Assembly (NCBI GenBank): GCA_900541205.1
Contig: UQIV01000003.1
Location: forward strand, 1 to 64,000
Direction: 5' to 3'
Source of the DNA: an uncultured Collinsella sp.
GTDB taxonomy: Bacteria > Actinomycetota > Coriobacteriia > Coriobacteriales > Coriobacteriaceae
Length of the DNA: 64,000 nt
In this document: one piece after another, positions 8,181 to 16,810 of the stretch
Layout of the letters: each line of letters begins with the position of its first letter
How positions within the stretch are numbered: the first letter of the stretch is position 1
Position numbers and translations under genes: made by a program
Notes under the pieces: model-generated
What the model was told of the DNA's origin: nothing
Databases searched by the model: none
What the model saw: only the letters and a program-made list of their open reading frames with translations

Positions 8181-9029
8181 ATGAGCAAGGCTGATCAACA
8201 GTTTGTAACCATGTGCCGCGATATTCTGGACCATGGCACCACCACCGAGGGCCAAAAGGTCCGCCCGGTGTGGGAGGATGGCACCCCTGCCTATACCATT
8301 AAAAACTTTGGTGTCACGGCCCGCTACGACCTGCGTGAGGAGTTTCCGGCGCTTACCCTGCGTCGTACGGCCCTCAAATCTGCCATGGACGAGATCCTAT
8401 GGATCTATCAGAAGAAGTCCAATAACGTGCATGACCTCAACAGCCATATTTGGGATGAGTGGGCCGACGAGACCGGTTCCATCGGCAAGGCATACGGGTA
8501 CCAGATTGGCCAGAAGAGCCATTATGCCGAGGGCGACTTTGACCAGATGGACCGTGTGCTGTACGACCTTAAGCACACGCCGTACAGCCGCCGCATCCTG
8601 ACCAACACGTACGTGTTTAGCGACTTGTCCGAGATGCACCTGTATCCGTGCGCGTACAGCGTGACCTATAACGTCACGCAGCGCCCGCAGGACGACAAGC
8701 CCACACTCAACATGATTCTCAACCAGCGCAGCCAGGACATTTTGGCCGCGAACAACTGGAACGTGTGCCAGTACGCCATCTTGCTGATGATGGTCGCGCA
8801 GTCGGTCGATATGATTCCCGGCGAGCTGCTGCATGTGATTGCCGATGCCCACATTTACGATCGTCATGTCGATATCGTCCGCGAGCTTATCGAGCGTCCG
8901 CAGTTTGCTGCGCCCAAGGTAACGCTTAATCCCGACGTGCACGATTTCTACGCGTTTACGACTGACGACCTGATCGTCGAGGGCTACGAGCACGGCCCGC
9001 AGGTCAAGAACATTCCCATTGCAGTGTAG
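8181..9029 (+). CDS. thyA: Thymidylate synthase ThyA
   Basis: Methylates dUMP to dTMP using 5,10-methylene-tetrahydrofolate, leaving dihydrofolate. The protein is 282 aa from the ATG at 8181, which follows a strong AGGAGGG. An earlier in-frame ATG (8145) lacks a ribosome binding site. The catalytic Cys is about residue 157 in LYPCAYSVTYNV, and the dUMP phosphate-binding motif appears as NQRSQDILAANNW. The C-terminal half carries GELLHVIADAHIYDRH, typical of the family. The Tyr-Pro-Cys-Ala context differs from the Ala-Pro-Cys-His of E. coli but fits other ThyA proteins. folA, which recycles dihydrofolate, follows within 10 bases. Confidence 0.95.
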   Translation: MSKADQQFVTMCRDILDHGTTTEGQKVRPVWEDGTPAYTIKNFGVTARYDLREEFPALTLRRTALKSAMDEILWIYQKKSNNVHDLNSHIWDEWADETGSIGKAYGYQIGQKSHYAEGDFDQMDRVLYDLKHTPYSRRILTNTYVFSDLSEMHLYPCAYSVTYNVTQRPQDDKPTLNMILNQRSQDILAANNWNVCQYAILLMMVAQSVDMIPGELLHVIADAHIYDRHVDIVRELIERPQFAAPKVTLNPDVHDFYAFTTDDLIVEGYEHGPQVKNIPIAV

Positions 9030-9038
9030 GTGGCGCTC

Positions 9039-9557
9039 ATGACGTGTAAGCTATCTGCTATCGTCGCCGTGTGTGACGACTGGGGCATTGGGTGCGAGGG
9101 CGACATGGTGGTGTCCAATCGCGCCGACATGCGCCATTTTGTGGCGTGCACCAAAGGTTGCCCGGTTATTATGGGGCGCAAGACCCTGCTGAGTTTTCCC
9201 GGCGGGCGTCCGCTCAAGAACCGTCGCAATATCGTGCTCACCCGCGACGAGAGCTTTGCTCCCGAGGGCGTCGACGTGGTGCATAGTATCGACGAGGCCT
9301 TGGCCGCCGTGGCCGATGAGCCCATTGCGTGGGTGATTGGCGGCGGCGAGGTGTATCGACAGTTCTTGCCGTATTGCGTCGAGGCCGAGGTTACGCATAA
9401 CCATTGCGTACATGACGTGGATACGTACTTTCCCGATCTGGATGCCGATCCCGCGTGGGAGATTGCGCAGCGTAGCGAGGTCGCGACGATTGCCGCGGGC
9501 GAGGGTGACGAGGGTCTCGATTATGAGTTCGTGACGTATCGTCGCGTCGAGGCGTAA
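9039..9557 (+). CDS. folA: Dihydrofolate reductase
   Basis: NADPH-dependent reduction of dihydrofolate to tetrahydrofolate, pairing with thyA directly upstream. The protein has 172 aa. Conserved features include AIVAVCDDWGIG near the N-terminus, the cofactor-binding VIMGRKTLLSFPGGRPLKNRRNIVLTR stretch (positions about 46-72) and VIGGGEVYRQFLP. Two starts are possible, GTG at 9030 and ATG at 9039. The ATG is preferred because AGGTGG spans the thyA stop at suitable spacing. It probably shares the thyA transcript. Confidence 0.94.
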   Translation: MTCKLSAIVAVCDDWGIGCEGDMVVSNRADMRHFVACTKGCPVIMGRKTLLSFPGGRPLKNRRNIVLTRDESFAPEGVDVVHSIDEALAAVADEPIAWVIGGGEVYRQFLPYCVEAEVTHNHCVHDVDTYFPDLDADPAWEIAQRSEVATIAAGEGDEGLDYEFVTYRRVEA

Positions 9558-9666
9558 ATCGTCTGGCGTGAACGGTATCATCGGGTTGTTTGAATGCATG
9601 GGGCGGCGCTTAGCGTCGCCTCGTTTGGTATAGATGTGCTGTAAAGAAGGGTGCGGGCTGGCTGCT

Positions 9667-10581
9667 ATGACTGATGCCGTTGAGGTGCTGCGAATTGATT
9701 CTCTCGAGGACGAGCGGCTCGATGCCTACGTGCGACTGACCGAGCGCGAGCTTCGCTGCGTGCTGGAGCCGCAAAAGGGCATCTTTATCGCCGAGAGCGC
9801 CAAGGTTATCGAGCGCGCGGTTCGCGCCGGATATGAGCCGGTGAGCTTTCTTTTGGGCGAACGCTGGCTCGACCAGATGATGCCGCTGTTTGAGCGCCTG
9901 GCGGTACGCGAAGGTGCGGGCCCGGTTCCCGTGTTCGTGGCCTCGATGGAGCTTATGGAGCAGCTGACGGGCTTTAACGTGACGCGCGGTGCGCTCGCGG
10001 CGTTCCGTCGCCCGCGTCAGATTCCGGTCGATGAGTTCTTGGGCGGCGTCGTCGAGGCGGCGGGGGAGCGCCCGGTGCGCGTATGCGTGCTCGAGGGCAT
10101 TGTCGACCACACCAACGTCGGCGCGATTTTCCGCTCGGCGGCTGCGCTGAACGTCGATGGCATTTTGGTGAGCCCTACGTGCTGCGATCCGCTGTACCGT
10201 CGCTCGGCCCGCGTGAGCATGGGCACGGTGTTCCAGGTGCCCTGGACACGCATTGGCAGCGAGACGCGCGTATGGCCGCATGATGGGCTGGCGGCGCTGC
10301 ACGATGCCGGTTTTTCGTGTGCCGCCATGGCATTGACGGATGATTCGGTGTCGTTGGACGATCCCGCGCTGCAGGAGATTGACCGCCTGGCAATCTTTAT
10401 GGGCACCGAGGGTGCTGGCTTGGGCGCCAAGACCATTGCGGGCTGTGACCGAGCCGTGCGAATTCCGATGGCGCACGGGGTCGATTCGCTCAACGTGGCC
10501 GCGGCAAGTGCTGTCGCCTTTTGGCAGCTGTGTCCGCATGTGAGCAACGAGTATCACTACCAGCCGGGTTTGTATCACTAA
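9667..10581 (+). CDS. TrmH/SpoU family RNA 2'-O-methyltransferase
   Basis: SAM-dependent rRNA or tRNA ribose methyltransferase of the knotted SPOUT class, 304 aa. The three SPOUT motifs are visible: GIVDHTNVGAIFRSAAAL (motif 1), IFMGTEGAGLG (motif 2) and VRIPMAHGVDSLNVAAASAV (motif 3). An N-terminal substrate-binding region of about 130 residues precedes them. The start is uncertain. ATG 9667 has AAGAAGG about 15 bases away, and ATG 9634 has no ribosome binding site. Its target nucleotide cannot be told from sequence. The gene appears monocistronic. A short GC hairpin (about 9602-9620) between folA and this gene may act as a weak terminator. Confidence 0.85.
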   Translation: MTDAVEVLRIDSLEDERLDAYVRLTERELRCVLEPQKGIFIAESAKVIERAVRAGYEPVSFLLGERWLDQMMPLFERLAVREGAGPVPVFVASMELMEQLTGFNVTRGALAAFRRPRQIPVDEFLGGVVEAAGERPVRVCVLEGIVDHTNVGAIFRSAAALNVDGILVSPTCCDPLYRRSARVSMGTVFQVPWTRIGSETRVWPHDGLAALHDAGFSCAAMALTDDSVSLDDPALQEIDRLAIFMGTEGAGLGAKTIAGCDRAVRIPMAHGVDSLNVAAASAVAFWQLCPHVSNEYHYQPGLYH

Positions 10582-10706
10582 ACAGATATTTCGCACCGGG
10601 CTGTGGTTCGGGGCGTTTCGGCCGACGCTGGTCGGTGCTAAGCTGGTGTCGGCTTTGGTCTTAAATTGCCGTTTTGTTGTATGACGTACGCTAGTGGGGA
10701 GGGCGT

Positions 10707-12056
10707 GTGGCTAAGAAATCTACGGCTATCGATGTAACGCAGGGTGTCATTTGGCAGCAGCTGCTGTCGCTGTGCGTTCCCATTTTCTTTAGTTCGTTCT
10801 TTCAGCAGGCATACACGCTTATCGGTACCTATATCGTCGGTCAGTTTGGCGGCAAGCTCGCGCTGGGTGGCATTCAGGCCACGATGGTGCTTACAGAGCT
10901 CTGCATCGGCTTTTGTGTCGGCGTCGGTGCCGGCTGCGCGGTCATTACGGGCCAGTTTTTTGGCCAGCACGATGACGAGCGGCTGAGCCGATCGGTCCAT
11001 ACGGCCATGACGCTCGCGCTGGTGGGCGGTATCGTTTTCTCGATTCTTGGCATAGTGTTCGTTGAGCCCATGCTGGTGCTTATGAACACGCCGCATGAAC
11101 TATTGGCCGAGGGCGTGGCCTATGCCCGTTGCTATTTTGCCGCCATGGTTGCGGCGCTGCTGCTCAATATGGGAACGGCATTGCTGCGCGCCGTGGGCGA
11201 CACGCGCGGGCCTGCTGTGATCATCGCTTCCGGCTGCCTTGTTAATGCGGTGTTGGATGTCATCTTCGTTGCCGTGCTGCACATGGAAGCGCTGGGCTGT
11301 GGCATCGCGGTGGCGCTGACTATCTGCACCAATGCCACGATGATTGTGATCCGCATGATGCGCGCTCCGGGGGCGTGGCGGTTGTCGCTATCCAAGCTCG
11401 GTATTGACCCCGGTATCTGTAAGAGCATGCTTTCGTGCGGCTTGCCGCTGGGCGTTCAGTCTGCTGCGTATTCGATTTCCAACGTTTTGATTCAGGTGTC
11501 GGTCAACTCGTTTGGCGCCGATGTCACCACGGCTTGGGGTCTTTCGGGCCGCCTGGATGGCATTATCTGGATGGTTACCGAGGCGCTTGGCGTGTCGATC
11601 ACCACGTTCTCGGCGCAGAACTTCGGCGCGCGCAACTACGAGCGCATGCGCAAGGGCTACCATACGTCGCTCGTGCTGTCGTTTATGCTCATTGGTGGCC
11701 TGTCTGCCGTGCTGCTGGTGTTCTCCGGTCCGTTGTCACGTCTGTTTGTCGACGATGCTTCGATTTCGGCGTACACCACGACGATTCTTCATTTCATCGC
11801 GCCGTTCTACGCGATCTTCTCGATTATCGAAAACGCGTCGGGTTCCATCCGCGGCGCCGGCGTGAGCTTGCAGCCCATGCTGCTCACGATTTTTGGCACC
11901 GTCGTGCTCAGGGTGATCTGGGTGTTTGCGATTATGCCGTTCGATCCGTCGCTTGAGCACCTGCTGCTGGTCTACCCCGTAACCTGGCTCATCACGGCCA
12001 CGCTGTTCACCATCTACCACCACAGCGGCAACTGGCTAGGTCGCGCCACCGCCTAG
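10707..12056 (+). CDS. MATE family efflux transporter
   Basis: Inner-membrane Na+/H+-coupled multidrug or metabolite exporter of the MATE (NorM/DinF-like) superfamily, 449 aa with about 12 hydrophobic segments. Typical features are the N-terminal PIFFSSFFQQAYTLIGTYIVGQFGG stretch (positions about 24-48), ITGQFFGQHDDERLSRSV in the first half and SAQNFGARNYERMRKGYH at the equivalent place in the second half, reflecting the internal duplication. The GTG start at 10707 follows GGGGAGGG. It is not in an obvious operon. The substrate is unknown. Confidence 0.92.
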   Translation: MAKKSTAIDVTQGVIWQQLLSLCVPIFFSSFFQQAYTLIGTYIVGQFGGKLALGGIQATMVLTELCIGFCVGVGAGCAVITGQFFGQHDDERLSRSVHTAMTLALVGGIVFSILGIVFVEPMLVLMNTPHELLAEGVAYARCYFAAMVAALLLNMGTALLRAVGDTRGPAVIIASGCLVNAVLDVIFVAVLHMEALGCGIAVALTICTNATMIVIRMMRAPGAWRLSLSKLGIDPGICKSMLSCGLPLGVQSAAYSISNVLIQVSVNSFGADVTTAWGLSGRLDGIIWMVTEALGVSITTFSAQNFGARNYERMRKGYHTSLVLSFMLIGGLSAVLLVFSGPLSRLFVDDASISAYTTTILHFIAPFYAIFSIIENASGSIRGAGVSLQPMLLTIFGTVVLRVIWVFAIMPFDPSLEHLLLVYPVTWLITATLFTIYHHSGNWLGRATA

Positions 12057-12079
12057 CTCATCCGTCGGATACCCCTGAT

Positions 12080-12148
12080 AAGTTGCGGTGAAATATTTCC
12101 TGAAAAGCCCTTGCGGACCGTCAAACAAGTACTATTCCACCGCAACTT
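12080..12148. repeat. Intergenic inverted-repeat element, family A copy 1
   Basis: Arms AAGTTGCGGTGAAATA (12080-12095) and TATTCCACCGCAACTT (12133-12148) are complementary with one mismatch, around a 37-base interior. The same arms recur at 46320-46388 with a different interior, so this is a dispersed palindromic element and not a local hairpin. It lies between the MATE gene and the convergent adenosyltransferase pseudogene and may also act as a transcription barrier. Confidence 0.75.
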
Positions 12149-12185
12149 CCTTATGAGCTGTAGGTGTTGGCGGAAAACGAATCAA

Positions 12186-12671
12186 TTAGTATTCGATGCC
12201 TTGGCGGGCTAGGAGGCCTTCGTCGAAGTAGTGTTTGATGGGACGCATTTCGGTGACTAAGTCCGCGAGGTCGGCCAACGGCAGCAGCCCGCGGCCGGTG
12301 AGCACGAGTTCCGTGGTGGCGGGCTTTATCGCGATCAGCGCTTCGACATCCTCGCGTGTCACGAAGCCGCGGCGCATAGCCTCGCCGAGTTCGTCCAAAA
12401 TCAGAACGTCGACCTGTGATATCTGCTCGTGTGCTAGCTCCAGAATCTGTGCCGCGCAGGCCTCGGGCGTGTCGCGGTCGGCTTGTACGATGCGCAGACC
12501 CAAACGGGGCGCCGCATCATGCTCGGCGCAGTGCAGTTTCTTGGCAGACTGCAGCCTAAGAACGTTAAGTCCATAGCCCGTGGCGCGCAGCGCGAGCCCC
12601 AGCGCAGCCGTCGTCTTGCCCTTGCCGTCGCCTGTATAGATTTGAACCTTGCCGACTTACAGTGATGCCAT
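12186..12671 (-). pseudogene. cobO: Corrinoid adenosyltransferase, nonsense-disrupted
   Basis: Reading the minus strand from ATG 12671 (preceded by AAAGGACAG) gives Met-Ala-Ser-Leu and then TAA at 12657-12659. The same frame continues open for the rest of the protein: KVQIYTGDGKGKTTAALGLA with the P-loop, then VDVLILDELGEAM (Walker B), LVLTGRG, and TEMRPIKHYFDEG at the end. These are hallmarks of the CobA/CobO/BtuR family, which adenosylates cob(I)alamin. No start codon occurs between the stop and the P-loop, so an intact enzyme cannot be made except from a rare start such as ATC or by readthrough. The segment between P-loop and Walker B is shorter than in many CobO proteins. A point mutation or sequencing error is possible. 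Confidence 0.8.
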
Positions 12672-12763
12672 CTCTGTCCTTTCGTGCCCGGCGTCGGTTT
12701 ATCGTCGCTCGGGTTGGGTATTCTAGAAACCATTATCAACCCCAGTAGATGGAGTTCAAGCAG

Positions 12764-14656
12764 ATGGAGATGGATGACAACAAGCGTAGACGGAATATGA
12801 TCCTCTACGTGCTCATCGCCTTCGTCGTCTACCTCGTGCTCTCGACCGTTCTGTTCCCCAACATCGGTCACACGCAGCAGATTACGGAGACCGATTACTC
12901 GACGTTTGTCAAAGCGCTCGACAAGAAGAGCGTCGAAAAGGTCGAGTACAACACCGACGACTATACGATTTATTACACCAAGAAGGGCGAGGACGAGAAC
13001 ATCGCCTATAAGACGACCGGTGTGCCGAACGATGTGGGCTTTACCGATCGCGTGCTTGAGTCTGGCGCTTCGCTGGAGTCGGTCGTTCCCGATAAGAGCT
13101 CGGGTTTGATGACCTACTACCTGCTCACACTCATTCTTCCCATGGCGATTTTCTTCCTCATCGGTTGGTGGCTCAACCGCCGCATGAAGAAGGCTATGGG
13201 CGATGACGGCCCGTCGATGAACTTTGGCGGCGGCGGTTTTGGCGGCGGCGGACTGGGTAAGTCCGGCGCGCGCGTGATCGCCTCCAAGGACGTGGGCGTG
13301 ACCTTTAAGGATGTCGCCGGCCAGGAAGAGGCCAAGGAGTCTCTCAAGGAGGTCGTCGACTTTCTGGAGAAGCCGCAGCGCTATGAGGAGATCGGCGCCA
13401 AGTTGCCGCGCGGTGCTCTCCTTGTTGGCCCTCCGGGTACCGGTAAGACCCTGCTTGCCAAGGCTGTTGCCGGCGAGGCGGGCGTTCCGTTCTTTAGCAT
13501 TTCGGGCTCTGAGTTCGTTGAGATGTTTGTTGGTCGCGGCGCTGCTAAGGTTCGTGACCTGTTTAAGCAGGCCAAGGAAAAGGCACCGTGTATCGTCTTT
13601 ATCGATGAGATCGATACCATCGGTAAGAAGCGCGATGGCGGCGGCTTTAGCGGCAACGACGAGCGCGAGCAGACGCTCAATCAGTTGCTGACCGAGATGG
13701 ATGGCTTCGATAACCACAAGGGTATCGTTGTCCTTGCCGCAACCAACCGCCCCGACAGTCTCGATCCCGCTCTACTGCGCCCCGGTCGTTTTGACCGCCG
13801 CATCCCCGTCGAGCTGCCCGATCTGACCGGCCGCAAGAACATCCTCGAGCTGCATGCCAAGAGCGTGAAGACCGAGCCGCCGATCGACCTGACCGCGATT
13901 GCCCGCGCCACGCCTGGTGCCTCGGGCGCCGATTTGGCCAATATCATCAACGAGGGCGCCCTGCGCGCCGTCCGCGAGGGTCGCAAGCGTGCAACCCAGG
14001 ACGACTTCGAGGAGTCGGTGGAGGTCGTCATTGCCGGCCAACAGCGTAAGTCCACGGTGCTTTCCGACCACGAGAAGCAGGTCGTTTCCTACCATGAGAT
14101 CGGCCATGCCATTGTTGCCGCTCGCCAGAAGGGCTCTGCGCCGGTCACGAAGATCACCATCGTGCCACGCACGAGCGGTGCTCTGGGCTACACCATGCAG
14201 GTCGAGGAGGATGAGCGCTTCCTGACCACACGCCAGGAGGTCCTGGACAAGCTCGCCGTCTACTGCGGTGGCCGTGCGGCCGAGGAGCTCATCTTTGGTG
14301 AGATGACGACTGGCGCCGCCAACGATATCGAGCAGGCCACCAAGCTCGCCCGCAACATGGTGACGCGCTTTGGTATGTCCGACGAGTTTGGCATGATGGC
14401 GCTCGGTACCGTCCAGAATGCGTACCTCAACCAGGATACGTCGCTCACCTGCGCCCCCGGTACGGCCGAGCGTGTGGACGCAATTGTCGCCAAGTTGATT
14501 GAGGATGCGCACGACCGCGCCCTGCAGATCCTCAAGGAAAACAAGTTCAAGCTCCACGAGCTGGCTCGTTATCTGTACAAGAAGGAGACGATCACGGGCG
14601 AGGAGTTCATGAATCTCCTCACGCGCGAGAACCCGCTGATGCCCAAGCAGCAGTAA
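12764..14656 (+). CDS. ftsH: ATP-dependent zinc metalloprotease FtsH
   Basis: Membrane-anchored AAA protease that degrades misfolded or regulatory membrane proteins. The protein is about 630 aa. Two N-terminal transmembrane segments (roughly residues 13-31 and 112-137) flank an extracytoplasmic loop. A glycine-rich linker follows, then the AAA domain with GPPGTGKT, the pore motif region, Walker B IVFIDEIDTIG and the second-region-of-homology arginines. The protease domain has HEIGH as the zinc site. Start choice: ATG 12764 has GGAG 9 bases upstream, whereas ATG 12749 has no ribosome binding site. ATG 12770 is also possible. A terminator follows. Confidence 0.96.
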   Translation: MEMDDNKRRRNMILYVLIAFVVYLVLSTVLFPNIGHTQQITETDYSTFVKALDKKSVEKVEYNTDDYTIYYTKKGEDENIAYKTTGVPNDVGFTDRVLESGASLESVVPDKSSGLMTYYLLTLILPMAIFFLIGWWLNRRMKKAMGDDGPSMNFGGGGFGGGGLGKSGARVIASKDVGVTFKDVAGQEEAKESLKEVVDFLEKPQRYEEIGAKLPRGALLVGPPGTGKTLLAKAVAGEAGVPFFSISGSEFVEMFVGRGAAKVRDLFKQAKEKAPCIVFIDEIDTIGKKRDGGGFSGNDEREQTLNQLLTEMDGFDNHKGIVVLAATNRPDSLDPALLRPGRFDRRIPVELPDLTGRKNILELHAKSVKTEPPIDLTAIARATPGASGADLANIINEGALRAVREGRKRATQDDFEESVEVVIAGQQRKSTVLSDHEKQVVSYHEIGHAIVAARQKGSAPVTKITIVPRTSGALGYTMQVEEDERFLTTRQEVLDKLAVYCGGRAAEELIFGEMTTGAANDIEQATKLARNMVTRFGMSDEFGMMALGTVQNAYLNQDTSLTCAPGTAERVDAIVAKLIEDAHDRALQILKENKFKLHELARYLYKKETITGEEFMNLLTRENPLMPKQQ

Positions 14657-14682
14657 CGCCGCGGCCGAGCCAGTAAACGCCG

Positions 14683-14722
14683 ACGCCTCATTTGAGCAGC
14701 TTTCTCAAATGGGGCGTTTTGC
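14683..14722 (+). terminator. Rho-independent terminator after ftsH
   Basis: A 14-bp stem, ACGCCTCATTTGAG paired with CTCAAATGGGGCGT (one G-T pair), is followed by TTTTGCTT. It ends immediately before the DUF523 gene, so that gene needs its own promoter or readthrough. Confidence 0.8.
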
Positions 14723-14737
14723 TTGAGAGGGATGGAA

Positions 14738-15193
14738 ATGAAGATCGTGGTGAGCGCCTGTTTGATGGGCGAGAGCTGCAAGTATAACGGGCTCGATAAC
14801 TACCACCGCGCGTTGGTCGAGGCTTGCGAGCGCACGGGGACCGAGGTCCTCCTCGTGTGCCCCGAGGTCTTTGGCGGCCTGCTCACGCCGCGCAAGCCGT
14901 CCGAGATTGTGAACGGCGAGGTTCGTACCTGCGAGGGCATCTCGGTTGATCGCGAATTTCGCCTGGGTGCCCAACGTGCGCTCGATATGTGCGAGCAGGC
15001 AGGCGGACCGGAAGAGATAGTCGCGTGCATCCTTCAGGACCGCAGCCCCTCGTGCGGTGCGGGTCACATCTACGACGGCACCTTTAGCGGTACGCTCACC
15101 GCGGGCAACGGTGTTTTCGTCGACCTGCTCCTGCGCCACGGCTACCGTGTGATCCCGGCAAGCGAGTTCGACCCCAGCATGCTGGAGCAATAA
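14738..15193 (+). CDS. DUF523 family protein
   Basis: A 151-aa cytosolic protein of the DUF523 family, whose biochemical function is not established. It begins MKIVVSACLMGESCKYNG, and has the conserved CPEVFGGL and the C-terminal LQDRSPSCGAGHIYDGTF. Cysteines recur in these motifs (Cys8, the CPE Cys, and Ser-Pro-Ser-Cys-Gly), suggesting metal or cluster binding in the family. The ATG at 14738 is chosen because GAGAGGG lies 6 bases upstream and the protein then starts like its relatives. In-frame TTG 14723 and ATG 14732 are weaker. Confidence 0.85.
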   Translation: MKIVVSACLMGESCKYNGLDNYHRALVEACERTGTEVLLVCPEVFGGLLTPRKPSEIVNGEVRTCEGISVDREFRLGAQRALDMCEQAGGPEEIVACILQDRSPSCGAGHIYDGTFSGTLTAGNGVFVDLLLRHGYRVIPASEFDPSMLEQ

Positions 15194-15232
15194 AAAACCA
15201 CCACAAAGGTACTGCTCCCTTGTGGTGGTTTT
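15194..15232. repeat. Family B palindrome, bidirectional terminator
   Basis: Arms AAAACCACCACAAAGG and CCCTTGTGGTGGTTTT (one mismatch) with a 7-base loop, flanked by A-run and T-run. It lies between the convergent DUF523 and dehydrogenase genes. The same stem occurs at 22877-22917. It can terminate transcription from either side and is also a dispersed repeat. Confidence 0.8.
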
Positions 15233-15241
15233 GGGTTAGAA

Positions 15242-16324
15242 CTAGAGGGTGTGGCCGTAGGCGTTTGCGGCCTTGATGGCGGCGGCGAACTTTTCGTCGG
15301 TGAAGGGCTCGGGGTTGCCCTGCTTCCACTCGTTGGTGGCGTGCGCGTACTCGCACAGGGCCGGGATATCGGACTCGGAAAGCCCGACCTGCTCAAGCGT
15401 CACGGGCAGGCCCATCTGCTTGTTAAAGGCCGCGTAGCGCTCAAGGTTCTCGGTATCGCCCGTATAGGCGAACAGCACGAGCACGCCCAGGCTCACGACT
15501 TCGCCGTGCAGGTAGGTGCCCTCGCGCGGAATGCTGCATGTGGCGTTGTAGAATGCGTGCGCCACGCTCGAGTTGTAGTAGTAATCGTTCTGGTTCGTCA
15601 GGTTCGAGACATAGCCCGTATTGACCACGATATCGAGTGCGATCTGCTTGACGGCCTCGCTCGACAGATTCTGGCGCACATCCTCAAGACCCTGCACACC
15701 ATAGGTAAACAGCGGCTCGGAGCAGGTGTGGGCAAGCGCCAGGCCAAGACCGGCGGTGTGCTCCAAATTACCGGCGCTCGTTGCGTACTCGACCTCGGGC
15801 TGCTTGGACAGGGCATCGCCCACGCCGGCCCAGAAGTACTCCGCCGGAGCCTCGGCGATGATCTTGGGGTTGATGAAGATGTGCGCCGGTCGGTTGGGGT
15901 ACGAATAGCCCTCGAGCGAGCCGTCGTCGTTGTACACGACGGCAATGGCGGTCGCGGCGGAGCAGTTGGAACAGATCGTCGGGACAGTGAAGACGATCTT
16001 CTTGAGCTCGATGGCCGCCGTCTTGACGGTGTCGAGCGCCTTGCCGCCGCCGCAGGCGATAAGAACATCAGCCTCCTGGCAGGCAGGGGAGTTCACGACC
16101 TTGGCGATATTGGCACGCGTACTGTTGGTGCCATAGGCGCGCGTCTCCAGGACCTCGACATCGGTACCTTCAAGTGCCGCCTCGATTCCCGGCAGCGCCG
16201 CAGCCAGGGCTCGCTTGCCGCCAATGATGGCGACTTTCTTCGCGCCGTACTCCGCCAGTGCAGTTGGCAGCTCGGTAAAGCAATCCTCGCCAACGGTGTA
16301 GTCGCTCATTCCAATTGTGCGCAT
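15242..16324 (-). CDS. Iron-containing alcohol (glycerol-type) dehydrogenase
   Basis: NAD(P)-dependent dehydrogenase of the GldA-like branch of the iron-containing alcohol dehydrogenase family, 360 aa. The Rossmann-like half has KVAIIGGKRALAA and the glycine motif ACGGGKALDTVK (about residues 93-104). The metal-binding half has AGVGDALSK (Asp ligand), SSVAHAFYN and YLHGEVVSLG (His ligands). All expected metal ligands seem present. The ATG at 16324 follows AAGAAGG. Glycerol, 1,2-propanediol or a sugar-alcohol substrate are all possible. The gene is monocistronic and divergent from the ileS T-box. Confidence 0.85.
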   Translation of the reverse strand: MRTIGMSDYTVGEDCFTELPTALAEYGAKKVAIIGGKRALAAALPGIEAALEGTDVEVLETRAYGTNSTRANIAKVVNSPACQEADVLIACGGGKALDTVKTAAIELKKIVFTVPTICSNCSAATAIAVVYNDDGSLEGYSYPNRPAHIFINPKIIAEAPAEYFWAGVGDALSKQPEVEYATSAGNLEHTAGLGLALAHTCSEPLFTYGVQGLEDVRQNLSSEAVKQIALDIVVNTGYVSNLTNQNDYYYNSSVAHAFYNATCSIPREGTYLHGEVVSLGVLVLFAYTGDTENLERYAAFNKQMGLPVTLEQVGLSESDIPALCEYAHATNEWKQGNPEPFTDEKFAAAIKAANAYGHTL

Positions 16325-16464
16325 AGCAGCCTTCTTTCGTTCGATAAAGTGCTTTCAGGTATTTTGCTCCTAGAGAAGGGCTGTAATAGCGAGAAATTTC
16401 GAACGTATAAAACCAGTGTTGAGGGTTTTTCGCCGGCGCGGAACGTGCTAGCATACTCCGCATA

Positions 16465-16768
16465 AGCGTTGATGGGGACGAGTAGTCGGCCGTCCGCATG
16501 CTACAGAGAGCGGGGAGTGCTGAGAACCCGTGCATGCGACCGATGAAAATCACCCCGGAGCTGCGGTCCCAACGGATATGCCGCACAGGCACGTCTTAGT
16601 AGACATCGCCGAGATGGTCGTCGATACAGACCAGCCGAGTAACGGATGCGAGCGCGCGGCGACGCGAGCGAGGGCATCTAAGCTGGGTGGTTAAGCGAAG
16701 AGCTTTTACGGACAGACTGTCCGTTTTGTGGCGCTTCGTCCCAGCTTGTAGGGACGGGCGCTTTTTTG
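16465..16768 (+). ncRNA. T-box leader (isoleucine specific)
   Basis: A tRNA-sensing antitermination leader upstream of ileS. Stem I elements are visible (GATGGGGACGAGTAG, AGAGAGCGGGGAGTGCTGAGAACCCG split over 16470-16530). The specifier context GATGAAAATCACCCCGG contains ATC (16549-16551), an isoleucine codon matching the downstream gene. The variant T-box region is TGGGTGGTTAAGCG (16684-16697). AAGCTGGG (16680-16687) can pair with CCCAGCTT (16740-16747) as antiterminator. Alternatively CGTCCC pairs with GGGACG in a terminator followed by TTTTTT (about 16731-16766). Uncharged tRNA-Ile should therefore switch ileS on. Confidence 0.9.
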
Positions 16769-16810
16769 GTGCCCAGAGGGCGTGCGCGCCCATGACAAGA
16801 AAGGGGTACC

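Noticed and set aside
12434..13717. 427-codon minus-strand frame over ftsH and the cobO end
   Set aside because: Its last part is the adenosyltransferase region read in the wrong frame and the rest is antisense to ftsH.
15251..16465. 404-codon plus-strand frame over the GldA-like gene
   Set aside because: Shadow of a clear iron-containing dehydrogenase on the other strand, with no recognisable domain of its own.
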